Shown here in pieces: positions 1 to 6,928 of a stretch of DNA of 9,690 bases; the stretch's first letter is position 1; every line of letters starts with the position of its first letter. A program made the translations under genes and the position numbers. The DNA comes from Thermoprotei archaeon (GTDB lineage Archaea > Thermoproteota > Thermoprotei_A > Sulfolobales > Desulfurococcaceae). Location: contig QMWW01000030.1 in NCBI GenBank assembly GCA_003661825.1, positions 1 to 9,690 of the forward strand, in the 5' to 3' direction. The notes beneath the pieces were generated by a model. It did no database searches, was not told the origin of the DNA, and was given only the letters and a program-made list of their open reading frames with translations.

Positions 1-1422
1 CTATTTAACATATAGGTATTTCTTGATATTCTCTTTAACACTTATAGCCTTCTTTAGAGCTTCATCGCAAAGCTTAGCTGTCAACACCTTGTTATTACAG
101 TATGCATCTAGCTCCTCTCTATCCACGATCTCGGGTTCTCCGCCGGGTTTAACAGCTACATCTACTAGGAGATCGTGATACTTTACTCTACCAGGCAGTA
201 TCTCTGGAGGCGTGTTTATATTGATATAGCTACCTATCCATGCGCCATCGCGGTAGTAGTTATGGCTTACTACCCAGTCATTAACATAGATCACCATATA
301 GTCAATATCTCCCGCACGCTTCTCCACACCAAGTCCGTCGTAGATACCGTGGCTCCTCATAGTCCTCACCAAGACTATTCTATAGCTATCCCTATCCTCG
401 ACTACTTCGTGGAGACGGCCCGGCGATAACTCGTAGGTTCTACCATCTGGTTTCTTATGAGTTATCCTTATCTTCGGACTAGACCTCAGCTTGTCCATGA
501 TATAGCTGCTTATGGCTTTTTCAACGCTTTCTTCCCCACACTCTCCTATTTCAATGAATTTCTCCGCAAAATCTACTAATTCGCTCAATGTTCCACCAGC
601 TGCCTTTAAGCTATGGTGACCGCGGAGAGTTGGTACTACTTCTCTGCGGCGGAGATCCAGCGCTCTCTTCGCCATACTAGTTATTCCAAGTATCCCTATG
701 AACTCTCCCTCGTAGAGACAGCGAGGAGCTCTACCTTCTTTTCCGGCTTCATCTAGTATAGCTGAAAGCTTGGCTATAAGCTGGTCGATCTCCTGCTCTA
801 TATCTCTACGCTCAGCATACATACTACTACTCCTAAAGTGTACACCAAGACCCGAACCCATCAGTTTTGATGCCGCAATCGCCAATAAGTATTCACGCTT
901 ACTCCGATCCCTAATGTGCTCTGATAGAGTTATAGATGTAGAACCACGTATAAGCGATACATACTCGCCTACTACTCTAACCCTATAGCTAAGCTTTGCT
1001 TTCTCACCGGGTTTTATCGGTGCCTTCTCGACGCTAACTAGTACTCTATCGCCTACACCATGCCTACAACCACCCAAAATCCCTGAGACGGGGCCTAAAT
1101 CCACTGTACACGTAGTTCCATTTCTCTCTCTAACTACGCCAATATGCACAGAGTAGAGGCCTACCGGCGATACCCACCTATAGACGTATTCCAGACTCTC
1201 AACTAAGTCCTCATACACCTTATCGGCTTTCCCGTAAAACCCTAGTACCAACAGCTCGTCTTCGGATGAATCCTTAACGGTTACATCTGCCGGAGACCTG
1301 TCGTCTACTAAGTTTAGCCTCTCCCTCACCACGTTACTAGCCTGTACTATGGAGTATCCTCTATCAACCAAGATCTTGGATACAGCTGTAGCCGTAATAC
1401 CCCGTACTCTTACACGTATCAA
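1..1422 (-). CDS. fau-1: FAU-1 family RNA-binding protein / probable ribonuclease (DUF402)
   Basis: 473-residue protein matching the archaeal FAU-1 family, AU-rich RNA-binding proteins related to the RNase E/G N-terminal region and proposed to act in RNA processing. A basic, beta-rich segment at about 88-170 looks like the S1-like RNA-binding part. The middle (about 200-300) is helical and charged. The C-terminal part (about 360-470) carries the DUF402 pattern, including YDGLG, DYMVIYVNDWVVSHNYY, GSYININTPPE and YHDLLVDV. The start is TTG: an in-frame stop lies just upstream and a GAGGT Shine-Dalgarno (1433-1437) sits 10 nt before it. The stop codon is the first three bases of the window, so the gene is complete. 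It follows the UPF0147 gene after 18 nt and is probably cotranscribed with it. Family assignment is from recognised sequence pattern; nuclease activity is family knowledge, not visible here. Confidence 0.9.
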   Translation of the reverse strand: MIRVRVRGITATAVSKILVDRGYSIVQASNVVRERLNLVDDRSPADVTVKDSSEDELLVLGFYGKADKVYEDLVESLEYVYRWVSPVGLYSVHIGVVRERNGTTCTVDLGPVSGILGGCRHGVGDRVLVSVEKAPIKPGEKAKLSYRVRVVGEYVSLIRGSTSITLSEHIRDRSKREYLLAIAASKLMGSGLGVHFRSSSMYAERRDIEQEIDQLIAKLSAILDEAGKEGRAPRCLYEGEFIGILGITSMAKRALDLRRREVVPTLRGHHSLKAAGGTLSELVDFAEKFIEIGECGEESVEKAISSYIMDKLRSSPKIRITHKKPDGRTYELSPGRLHEVVEDRDSYRIVLVRTMRSHGIYDGLGVEKRAGDIDYMVIYVNDWVVSHNYYRDGAWIGSYININTPPEILPGRVKYHDLLVDVAVKPGGEPEIVDREELDAYCNNKVLTAKLCDEALKKAISVKENIKKYLYVK

Positions 1423-1440
1423 AATCTAACATACCTCATG

Positions 1441-1710
1441 CTAGTCTCGCACAGTCTCGAGTATCGCTATAATCTGCAGAACCCTAGTAAAAGTGTGCCT
1501 AGGCATGTTAGGGTCTTGAACTATAGAGTCTAAAATGCTAACCGCATTAGCTGCTCTAACACCGGGAGATAGCTTTTCGTCTCTCAGCTGGTTAAGAGCC
1601 TCTGTAGCTGCACGCCTTATATTACGCGGTACCCCTGCATCGTTTATAATGGATAACAGCATATACATAGCGTTTCTTATCTTCGCCTCATTATCTAGAG
1701 GCATAGCCAT
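1441..1710 (-). CDS. UPF0147 family protein
   Basis: Small all-helical archaeal protein of unknown function, 89 residues with the start chosen here. The recognisable core runs from about 14 to 60: the stretches GVPRNIRRAATEA and LSPGVRAANAVSILD, then QDPNMPRHTFTRV near 65-76, are typical of UPF0147. The frame is open upstream to a TTG at 1740, giving 99 residues. I prefer the ATG at 1710 because a GAGGTG Shine-Dalgarno (1719-1724) lies 8 nt before it and because the family is usually under about 90 residues. A second in-frame ATG follows at 1704. It is the first gene of a two-gene unit with FAU-1 downstream, 18 nt away. That context hints at RNA metabolism, but no function should be assigned. 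No signal peptide, membrane segment or metal site is visible. Confidence 0.88.
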   Translation of the reverse strand: MAMPLDNEAKIRNAMYMLLSIINDAGVPRNIRRAATEALNQLRDEKLSPGVRAANAVSILDSIVQDPNMPRHTFTRVLQIIAILETVRD

Positions 1711-1718
1711 CCTTACCC

Positions 1719-1724
1719 CACCTC
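1719..1724 (-). promoter_or_regulatory. Shine-Dalgarno deciding the UPF0147 start
   Basis: GAGGTG on the minus strand, 8 nt before ATG 1710. It lies inside the longer open frame that begins with TTG at 1740, so it supports the shorter 89-residue protein. Confidence 0.7.
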
Positions 1725-1763
1725 TCCATACTTTATCCAACTATGATATACCGGAGCTGTAGT

Positions 1764-1786
1764 CGTAATATAGGTTTACCCTAAAC
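1764..1786 (-). promoter_or_regulatory. Putative promoter of the UPF0147-fau-1 unit with overlapping inverted repeat
   Basis: On the minus strand a TATATTA-like box A (about 1764-1772) is preceded by an A/C-rich BRE-like segment. A start of transcription about 25 nt downstream would fall near 1742, leaving a leader of roughly 30 nt that contains the Shine-Dalgarno. The BRE-like part overlaps a perfect inverted repeat, GTTTA-CCC-TAAAC, at 1774-1786. This placement would suit a repressor or activator site, but both elements are inferred from sequence shape alone. Confidence 0.35.
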
Positions 1787-1853
1787 AGTTAATAGTAGAG
1801 ATACAGGTAAAACTGGTAGAGCATATAACAGTCTATACTAGGGGTGGGTAGTA

Positions 1854-2201
1854 GTGGAGAATCCTGTGAAGAAAATGGCTGAGCTACTCAAAGGCGGGGC
1901 AACAATGCTTGCAGAGACCTGTCCAGTTCAAGGATGTAACTTACCGCTCTTTAGACTAAGAACCGGAGAAATACTCTGCCCCATCCATGGAAAAGTATAC
2001 ATTGTTAAAACCGAGGAAGAAGAGAAAAGAGTAAGAGAAGAACTAACGGTTAAAACCATATTGAACAGGCTAGAAAAATACGTTTTAACCATTCTTAACA
2101 CATACATAGAGAACAAGACCCTATCTACCCGCGAGCTCATAGAGTGGCTAGAAGTTCTTGAAAGGATATACAGGATCAAGAATGCTGCTCGGACAAAGTA
2201 G
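1854..2201 (+). CDS. Sjogren's syndrome/scleroderma autoantigen 1 (p27) family zinc protein
   Basis: 115-residue protein of the autoantigen p27-like family, found in archaea and eukaryotes; its molecular role is not well defined. A zinc-ribbon-like site lies at 23-45: C23, C28 and C42 with H45 (CPVQGC ... CPIHG). The family motif PLFRLRTGEILCP sits within it, with His in place of the more usual fourth Cys. The N-terminal helix (about 5-20, MAELLKGGATML) is the usual family lead-in. The C-terminal half (55-112) is charged and helical, possibly a coiled coil. The GTG start is supported by a GGGGTGGG stretch (1841-1848) just upstream; an internal ATG at 1875 would remove the first seven residues. 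The gene stands alone on the plus strand, divergent from UPF0147, and its last 26 bases overlap the end of the convergent tmk gene. Confidence 0.85.
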   Translation: MENPVKKMAELLKGGATMLAETCPVQGCNLPLFRLRTGEILCPIHGKVYIVKTEEEEKRVREELTVKTILNRLEKYVLTILNTYIENKTLSTRELIEWLEVLERIYRIKNAARTK

Positions 2202-2805
2202 GCTTCTCGCGGATATGTTTAAGTACCAGCGCTTCGACGTCTTCGTATACTCGATCAAACCCTCTACTAGCATCTACTAGAAGAAGGTATCCGCGTCTAA
2301 CCAGTTCTAGGTAAACGCTTCTAACGTGTGCAAGGAAAGCTTTTTCTTCATACTCTGGGAACCTCGATTTAAGTCTCCTACGCCTCCTTAGACCCTCTTC
2401 AGGATCCACATCAAGGTAGATCGCTAGATCCGGGTGGAGAGCGGGCCTGTTGATCTCCATAACCCATTCTAAAGGCGCGCCCTGCGCCGTCTGGTATGCA
2501 ACACTACTATAGAAGTACCGATCACATATCACCACATATCCTCTATAGAGGTAAGGCTCTATCACAGTCCTAACATGTATAAGACGATCTGCTGCATAGG
2601 TCAACGCATCTAGATACGCATCCCTATACTCGTTGTACTCTGTTTTCAAAGCCTTTACGTAGAGAGAGTCATAAGGTTCGTAAGTGTATAGAACCCTATA
2701 ACCAGATGATTTAAGCCTTTCTAGAAGCTTAAACGCTATACTAGTCTTACCCGATCCGTCTATACCCTCGAGTACTAAAAAGAATCCTTTACGTCTTGTA
2801 TACAC
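2176..2805 (-). CDS. tmk: Thymidylate kinase (dTMP kinase)
   Basis: Phosphorylates dTMP to dTDP with ATP in cytosolic dTTP synthesis (EC 2.7.4.9). With the start used here it has 209 residues, normal for the family. The Walker A loop is at 13-22 (EGIDGSGKTS). TYEP at 41-44 takes the place of the TREPG motif. The DRY motif is at 95-97, followed by SSVAYQTAQG (100-109), typical of thymidylate kinases. LDVDPEEGLRRRR (131-143) leads into an Arg-rich LID. The open frame reaches back to a GTG at 2823. I prefer GTG 2805 because GGAGGTG (2812-2818) lies 6 nt before it, and because the six residues lost carry no family motif. The start lies inside the end of the dehydratase small-subunit gene (17-bp overlap), so translation is probably coupled. 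It is the last gene of the six-gene operon, and its 3' end overlaps the convergent p27-family gene. Confidence 0.93.
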   Translation of the reverse strand: MYTRRKGFFLVLEGIDGSGKTSIAFKLLERLKSSGYRVLYTYEPYDSLYVKALKTEYNEYRDAYLDALTYAADRLIHVRTVIEPYLYRGYVVICDRYFYSSVAYQTAQGAPLEWVMEINRPALHPDLAIYLDVDPEEGLRRRRRLKSRFPEYEEKAFLAHVRSVYLELVRRGYLLLVDASRGFDRVYEDVEALVLKHIREKPTLSEQHS

Positions 2806-3187
2806 GTATAACACCTCCTTCACTACAGTACTCGACTAAATCTCCATCATCTACTGTACTTATTAATGAATCAAAATCTTCTACTACGAGCAGAGGGATC
2901 TCTGCCAATACGGCTCCCGCAACCAGTACCGGGTCTACCCGAGATACTATGAAACATATAGGGCTTTTCCCATTCTTCTTCATAGAATATATTATATACG
3001 AACCAACGGTTGAACCTCTACTACCCCTAAACACTAGTACTCTATCAGCAACTCTCTTACCACGTACTCTATGAACTCCTCTCTCGGGATCCACTTCCCC
3101 GAAGAAGCTAATATAGTCATCAATAACTGCTGCTCTTCCACGGCAAGATCCATTAACTACTACAGTACTCACCCTGAATACGTACAC
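2789..3187 (-). CDS. Mevalonate 5-phosphate dehydratase, small subunit (aconitase X swivel domain, DUF126)
   Basis: 132-residue protein of the DUF126 / aconitase X swivel-domain family. It is the small subunit of the two-subunit archaeal enzyme that dehydrates (R)-5-phosphomevalonate to trans-anhydromevalonate 5-phosphate. Visible family marks: NGSCRGRAAV (12-21), SFFGEVDPERG (27-37), and the active-site loop FRGSRGSTVGSYIIY (53-67), which includes the GSTVGSY signature. PICFIVSRVDPVLVAGAVLAEIPLL follows (76-100). The start is GTG with a weak GGCGGT site (3193-3198). It begins two bases after the large-subunit stop, the arrangement expected for a heterodimer. The swivel domain is also used by other aconitase X enzymes (hydroxyproline dehydratases), but in an archaeon next to a UbiD-family decarboxylase the mevalonate role is much more likely. 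Confidence 0.9.
   Translation of the reverse strand: MYVFRVSTVVVNGSCRGRAAVIDDYISFFGEVDPERGVHRVRGKRVADRVLVFRGSRGSTVGSYIIYSMKKNGKSPICFIVSRVDPVLVAGAVLAEIPLLVVEDFDSLISTVDDGDLVEYCSEGGVIRVYKT
2812..2818 (-). promoter_or_regulatory. Shine-Dalgarno deciding the tmk start
   Basis: GGAGGTG on the minus strand, 6 nt before GTG 2805. It is embedded in the last codons of the upstream dehydratase small-subunit gene. It is one of the strongest ribosome-binding sites in the window. Confidence 0.75.
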
Positions 3188-3189
3188 GT

Positions 3190-4362
3190 TTAACCGCCGA
3201 AAACTATTTCTAATACACGATCGATCGATGCGATGTAGGTATTGAGTCCGTGGAGTCTACTCATGTAAAATGCCGCTTTACCACTATTGGTTACCAAGTA
3301 GTCGTACTTTTCTCTAAGTTTTGAGACTATAGGGCAGGTACCAACTGCCACATCAACACCGTAGCGTTTAAGCTCGTGGATCTCATCTATGAAGAGATTA
3401 CTATATACCGCTGGTATGGAGACTAATAGGTCTCGATCCCGTTTAGCGCTTTTCCCTCTACTTCTAATCTTATCAACTAGCTCGAAGAATTCACGAGGAT
3501 CTAGGTGAGGACAGCCTATGTAGCCTAAAACCTTATCATTCTCGCTAGGCTCTACTCCTATGTATTCCTCTAGATCCCTATCCTCCACGTACATCTTTTC
3601 TACCTTATCGCTAACAATGTAACTTTTTGCGGGAGTTACCCCCTCTATAACTATTAAACCATGGTCCCCGCTAGCGGCAGACGCTGCTAACATTAGCTTT
3701 AATCCGCTGATATCATTGCTAACTCCCCTGATCATCGGAATACTTTTAACATTATACCCTATCCATAGTCCGAGGGCTCCATAACACTTATTTTTAGCCT
3801 CTACGGCGATACTCACCTCAACTACCCTGTTCTCCAGCAGGTGTAAGCCGTAGTAATAGGTATAACCCGTTATTGCCGAAGAAAGGGCTAAAGGACCTCC
3901 TTCGCGATTTGTTCTAGAGCCGAAGAGGCTATTAGCGAATATAACCGCACTACTTTCTCCCCAGGATAGGTGTTCTCCAGGACCGGGTTTTCTATGCAGA
4001 TATGGTATACATGTATAAGTAGGTCTAAACCCCATTGCTTCTAGGTATCTGTTAAGTATTAGCTGCTTATCTCTGTACCTGTTATCCACGATCTGCGAGT
4101 AACTCAGCAGGTCTACACAGCCAGGGTTAAGGGTAGTGTATACTCGAGCATAAGCTCTCCCTCTATAGAAGTCCTGTACGAGCTCAAGCCCTGCATCCCC
4201 TATATTGGTGTAAGATATACCCGATACGTGCGCGTGCTCTACCTCGATAAGCCTTTCGGCGCCAAGAGCTTCTCCAACTTTGACTATGACTTCTAACGCC
4301 TTGCTACGGGCCCAGCCATACTCTCCTGCCAGTATTTTTTCCTGCTCTCTCGTGAGAAACAT
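3190..4362 (-). CDS. Mevalonate 5-phosphate dehydratase, large (catalytic) subunit (aconitase X, DUF521)
   Basis: 390-residue aconitase X catalytic subunit, carrying the iron-sulfur cluster that removes water from 5-phosphomevalonate in the archaeal mevalonate pathway. It opens with the family-typical FLTREQEKILAGEYG. The three expected cluster Cys are visible in their motifs: C118 in TCIPY, C284 in GCPHLD and C343 in GTCPI. SGISYTNIGDAGLE (47-60), WGESSAVIFANSLFGSRTNREGG (134-156) and the C-terminal TNSGKAAFY (358-366) are further family signatures. The frame is open back to GTG 4395, but the ATG at 4362 fits the family N-terminus and overlaps the upstream stop as TAATG, a one-base overlap typical of coupled translation; GGAGGGT lies 12 nt before it. 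The small-subunit gene follows after two bases. In-frame adjacency of both subunits and the decarboxylase gives a complete two-step module. Confidence 0.92.
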   Translation of the reverse strand: MFLTREQEKILAGEYGWARSKALEVIVKVGEALGAERLIEVEHAHVSGISYTNIGDAGLELVQDFYRGRAYARVYTTLNPGCVDLLSYSQIVDNRYRDKQLILNRYLEAMGFRPTYTCIPYLHRKPGPGEHLSWGESSAVIFANSLFGSRTNREGGPLALSSAITGYTYYYGLHLLENRVVEVSIAVEAKNKCYGALGLWIGYNVKSIPMIRGVSNDISGLKLMLAASAASGDHGLIVIEGVTPAKSYIVSDKVEKMYVEDRDLEEYIGVEPSENDKVLGYIGCPHLDPREFFELVDKIRSRGKSAKRDRDLLVSIPAVYSNLFIDEIHELKRYGVDVAVGTCPIVSKLREKYDYLVTNSGKAAFYMSRLHGLNTYIASIDRVLEIVFGG

Positions 4363-5645
4363 TATGGTATACGTACCCTCCGGTACTTGGTCCACGGCTC
4401 ATTGAAAGGCTTAGTAGCATCTACTATTACCTTATCGCCGTAGCCATCACTACTTCTAGGGTCAAGCGTTGAGCCACGTAAACCTTTCAGCACAATAATG
4501 TCCTCGCTTCCCTTAACTCTCGTTGCTAACGCCCACTCAATCATCAATGGATTATCCACATCTATATCTTCATCAACGACTATAACATGCTTCACGCTGG
4601 GATGGGCGTTGATTACAGCGATACCGATACTCCGCGCTTCGCCTGGTTTGTGCTGTTTCATAGAAATTACTGCATGAAGCCATCCACCACTTCCGGGTGT
4701 TAACCTCACTGATCGAACTGTGGGAGCTATGTTCTTGACGAAATCGTATATTTGTGCTTCTCTGGGAAAACCCATGAGATATACGTGTTCAGGAAAACTT
4801 GGAACAATAGCGTGGTAGAATAGACCATCTACATTCGCGTATACAGCCTCGAGCTTAAATACAGGCTGTCTCCTCTTTTCATCAAGCAACCCAATTATAT
4901 CCGTAAATGGTCCTTCATCGACGAACTCGTCGTGAGAGATAACTCCTTCTAGTACTATAGAGGAATGAGCTGGAACCGGTATATTGTAAAGAGGAGTCTT
5001 AACTACCTTGTCATCACCACTGATAGCAGCAGCTACTTCGAGCTCAAATACTCCGAGTGGAGCGCTAGACGCAGCAGCTATTTCTACCGCGGGATCCGCA
5101 CCTAATACTACAGCAACCGGAAGATCCCTACCCATTGCTCTATACTTACTGTATATGAAGTACAGGTGCCTAGGAACTATTCTTATAGCAGCCTTATCCT
5201 GATCCACATACATCATTCTATGAAAGCTTGCATTGCAAAATTCCTCTATACAAGCTATGACTATCGACCCTGTAAGATAGTAGCCTCCGTCCTCTCTAAA
5301 GTACTTAATGAAGGGAATGTCTAGAAGACTGAAGTCCACCCGTTCAAAGTATTCTGAGAAAGGCATGGTATCCAGTCTTCTGGGTTTTTTAATCGAATTT
5401 AAGAGTTTCGTGTAAGCTTCTTTATCGTTTTTAGCATTTAGAAAGCTGTAGAGATCGCGTCTAGACGATATCAGATTACTATAGCAGACTACTTCACTAT
5501 TGTTTACACGGAATACTAGAGTATTCTCCCTGTACATATATGCATAACGGGTAACTTCATACTCTCTACTTAAATTGCCAAGCTCGACTACGCTTCCCCT
5601 ACACTTTCTCTCCTCCAAGAGCGTTTTTACGCCCATGCTGTACAC
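4362..5645 (-). CDS. trans-Anhydromevalonate 5-phosphate decarboxylase (UbiD family)
   Basis: 427-residue UbiD-family decarboxylase. Members depend on prenylated FMN, made by a UbiX protein not encoded here. Its expected reaction is trans-anhydromevalonate 5-phosphate to isopentenyl phosphate plus CO2, the second specific step of the archaeal mevalonate pathway. UbiD hallmarks: NASFHRMM (138-145); IRIVPRH (154-160); PVAVVLGADPAVEIAAAS (176-193); the Glu pair in VLEG (E233) and DEGPFTDI (E244); VIVVDEDIDVDNP (354-366) with WALATR (371-376); and GSTLDPRS (391-398). The start is GTG 5645 with AGGAG (5655-5659) 9 nt upstream; ATG 5636, with a weaker GGTG, is an alternative. UbiD relatives also act in quinone synthesis, but direct coupling to both dehydratase subunits (TAATG overlap) makes this assignment strong. 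Confidence 0.92.
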   Translation of the reverse strand: MYSMGVKTLLEERKCRGSVVELGNLSREYEVTRYAYMYRENTLVFRVNNSEVVCYSNLISSRRDLYSFLNAKNDKEAYTKLLNSIKKPRRLDTMPFSEYFERVDFSLLDIPFIKYFREDGGYYLTGSIVIACIEEFCNASFHRMMYVDQDKAAIRIVPRHLYFIYSKYRAMGRDLPVAVVLGADPAVEIAAASSAPLGVFELEVAAAISGDDKVVKTPLYNIPVPAHSSIVLEGVISHDEFVDEGPFTDIIGLLDEKRRQPVFKLEAVYANVDGLFYHAIVPSFPEHVYLMGFPREAQIYDFVKNIAPTVRSVRLTPGSGGWLHAVISMKQHKPGEARSIGIAVINAHPSVKHVIVVDEDIDVDNPLMIEWALATRVKGSEDIIVLKGLRGSTLDPRSSDGYGDKVIVDATKPFNEPWTKYRRVRIP

Positions 5646-5665
5646 CAGCGAGATCTCCTGTGAAC

Positions 5666-6925
5666 CTATTGTGGAGAAATTGTATTAAACTGTTCCGTAT
5701 AGTCCTCTGTAAGCCTTATACTAGATACTTTGATGAGTTTAATATCTATAATGTGCCTGGTTCTAATATGTATCTCTCGTTTATCATAGTCTATCTTCTC
5801 GATTAAAGCAGGGTACTCTTCTTCTCCATTAGATATAGCCACGTATAATCTCCTTTCAAATCCTCTAAGGTATGTTTTCAGCCTACTAGCTCCGCAGATC
5901 TTCTTGATGATTTCTAGCTGTTCACTACTAATCGGGTTCTTAACGACTAAGTACAGTGTGTCACGTGTCCTCGTTATATATAGGACTTTATCCGCCATAT
6001 CTGGTGAGAGGCTAGATGGTATCTCTAATTCGATACCATGGAAAATAGGGCTTCCCGTTATAATGGTATCGCCGAGTTTCACCTTAACGACTTTACCGCT
6101 TTCGAGGTACTCTCTATACCTGTCTCTTCTTAGCATACGTCTCTCTTCTCTACTCCTAGTTCTTTTTACATGAGGTGAACGGAGCTCGTAGATCTTGGCT
6201 CCAAGCTTCTGGTACCGTCTGAACAATCCGTGGAGAGAGCTACCCAGCACCACTATTGTATCCGGTTTTAGCTCTTCAACTAGCTTATACTTGTAATTAA
6301 TACCGTGTTCATCACCGATCCAGCCATCGGTGTCTATGATTACAGGCTTTTTTCCGCTCTCAATCGCCCTCCTAGCCATATCGGCTACTATGTGTACTAC
6401 GCCTTCGACATGCATCTGGGGCTTTATATCGCCTATAAATCTCATTAAGACAGGTCTGTACTCTCTCATCCATATAACTTGCTCTTCTGGATAAGCCATC
6501 GATATGAAGCCAGGCGGACCTATATCGGCTTGACCTACATCGCTGTCTATAACTGCCGGCTTAAAGCCTTTCTCGACGAAAGTATTTGCTAGTAAGACGG
6601 TAAACGTGGATTTACCGCTATCTACGCCTCCTAAGACAACTATTTTATCGACCTTCCCCTTGGCTATACTGTTTGCAACCGATAGCCACTCGAGATAAGG
6701 CTCATTCTCCTCTACTTGCTGTATCTGGGCTTCTGCAGCCATATTGACTTCTAGCTCTGAGCTCGCTAGAGAGCGCATAACATAGCTTCTAAGCCTATGG
6801 ATCACTATCTTACTGTTCTCCTTAAACTTCTTATTGAGTATCTCTACCTCTCCGCTAATGACAGTCAGCGACATTGGACCAAAGAGCTTAAGCATCTCGT
6901 TTTCCTGCATTCTAAGCACGGGCAT
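5666..6925 (-). CDS. Clp1/Grc3-family polynucleotide 5'-hydroxyl-kinase
   Basis: 419-residue P-loop kinase of the Clp1/Grc3 family, which phosphorylates 5'-OH ends of RNA (archaeal homologues also act on DNA). It likely works in tRNA or rRNA processing or repair. Order: an N-terminal beta-rich domain (1-85, starting LKLFGPMSLTVISGEVEI); Walker A GGVDSGKST (99-107); IDSDVGQADIGPPG (126-139), the hallmark of the family; Walker B-like VIIDTDGW (195-202); a basic LID-like segment RTRSREERRMLRRDRYREYL (255-274); and a C-terminal domain (about 280-419) with GSPIFHG at 291-297. ATG 6925 has GAGGTTGAT upstream and lies three bases after the preceding stop. The decarboxylase gene follows after 20 bases. 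Its place inside a mevalonate operon is odd; the upstream gene, a candidate nuclease, is a more natural partner. Confidence 0.9.
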   Translation of the reverse strand: MPVLRMQENEMLKLFGPMSLTVISGEVEILNKKFKENSKIVIHRLRSYVMRSLASSELEVNMAAEAQIQQVEENEPYLEWLSVANSIAKGKVDKIVVLGGVDSGKSTFTVLLANTFVEKGFKPAVIDSDVGQADIGPPGFISMAYPEEQVIWMREYRPVLMRFIGDIKPQMHVEGVVHIVADMARRAIESGKKPVIIDTDGWIGDEHGINYKYKLVEELKPDTIVVLGSSLHGLFRRYQKLGAKIYELRSPHVKRTRSREERRMLRRDRYREYLESGKVVKVKLGDTIITGSPIFHGIELEIPSSLSPDMADKVLYITRTRDTLYLVVKNPISSEQLEIIKKICGASRLKTYLRGFERRLYVAISNGEEEYPALIEKIDYDKREIHIRTRHIIDIKLIKVSSIRLTEDYTEQFNTISPQ

Positions 6926-6928
6926 TCT

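Noticed and set aside
175..429. Plus-strand open frame antisense to fau-1
   Set aside because: It lies wholly inside the well-supported FAU-1 gene, has no ribosome-binding site and shows no recognisable motif. Similar antisense frames at 770-988, 1928-2179, 2796-3074, 5008-5202, 5904-6173 and 6963-7178 were dropped for the same reason.
2789..4362. Aconitase X pair as a hydroxyproline dehydratase
   Set aside because: The separate large and small subunits and the adjoining decarboxylase gene match the archaeal mevalonate 5-phosphate dehydratase. No proline catabolism genes are nearby.
4362..5645. UbiD-family gene as a quinone-biosynthesis decarboxylase
   Set aside because: It is directly coupled to both subunits of the aconitase X dehydratase in an archaeon, which fits the mevalonate pathway far better.
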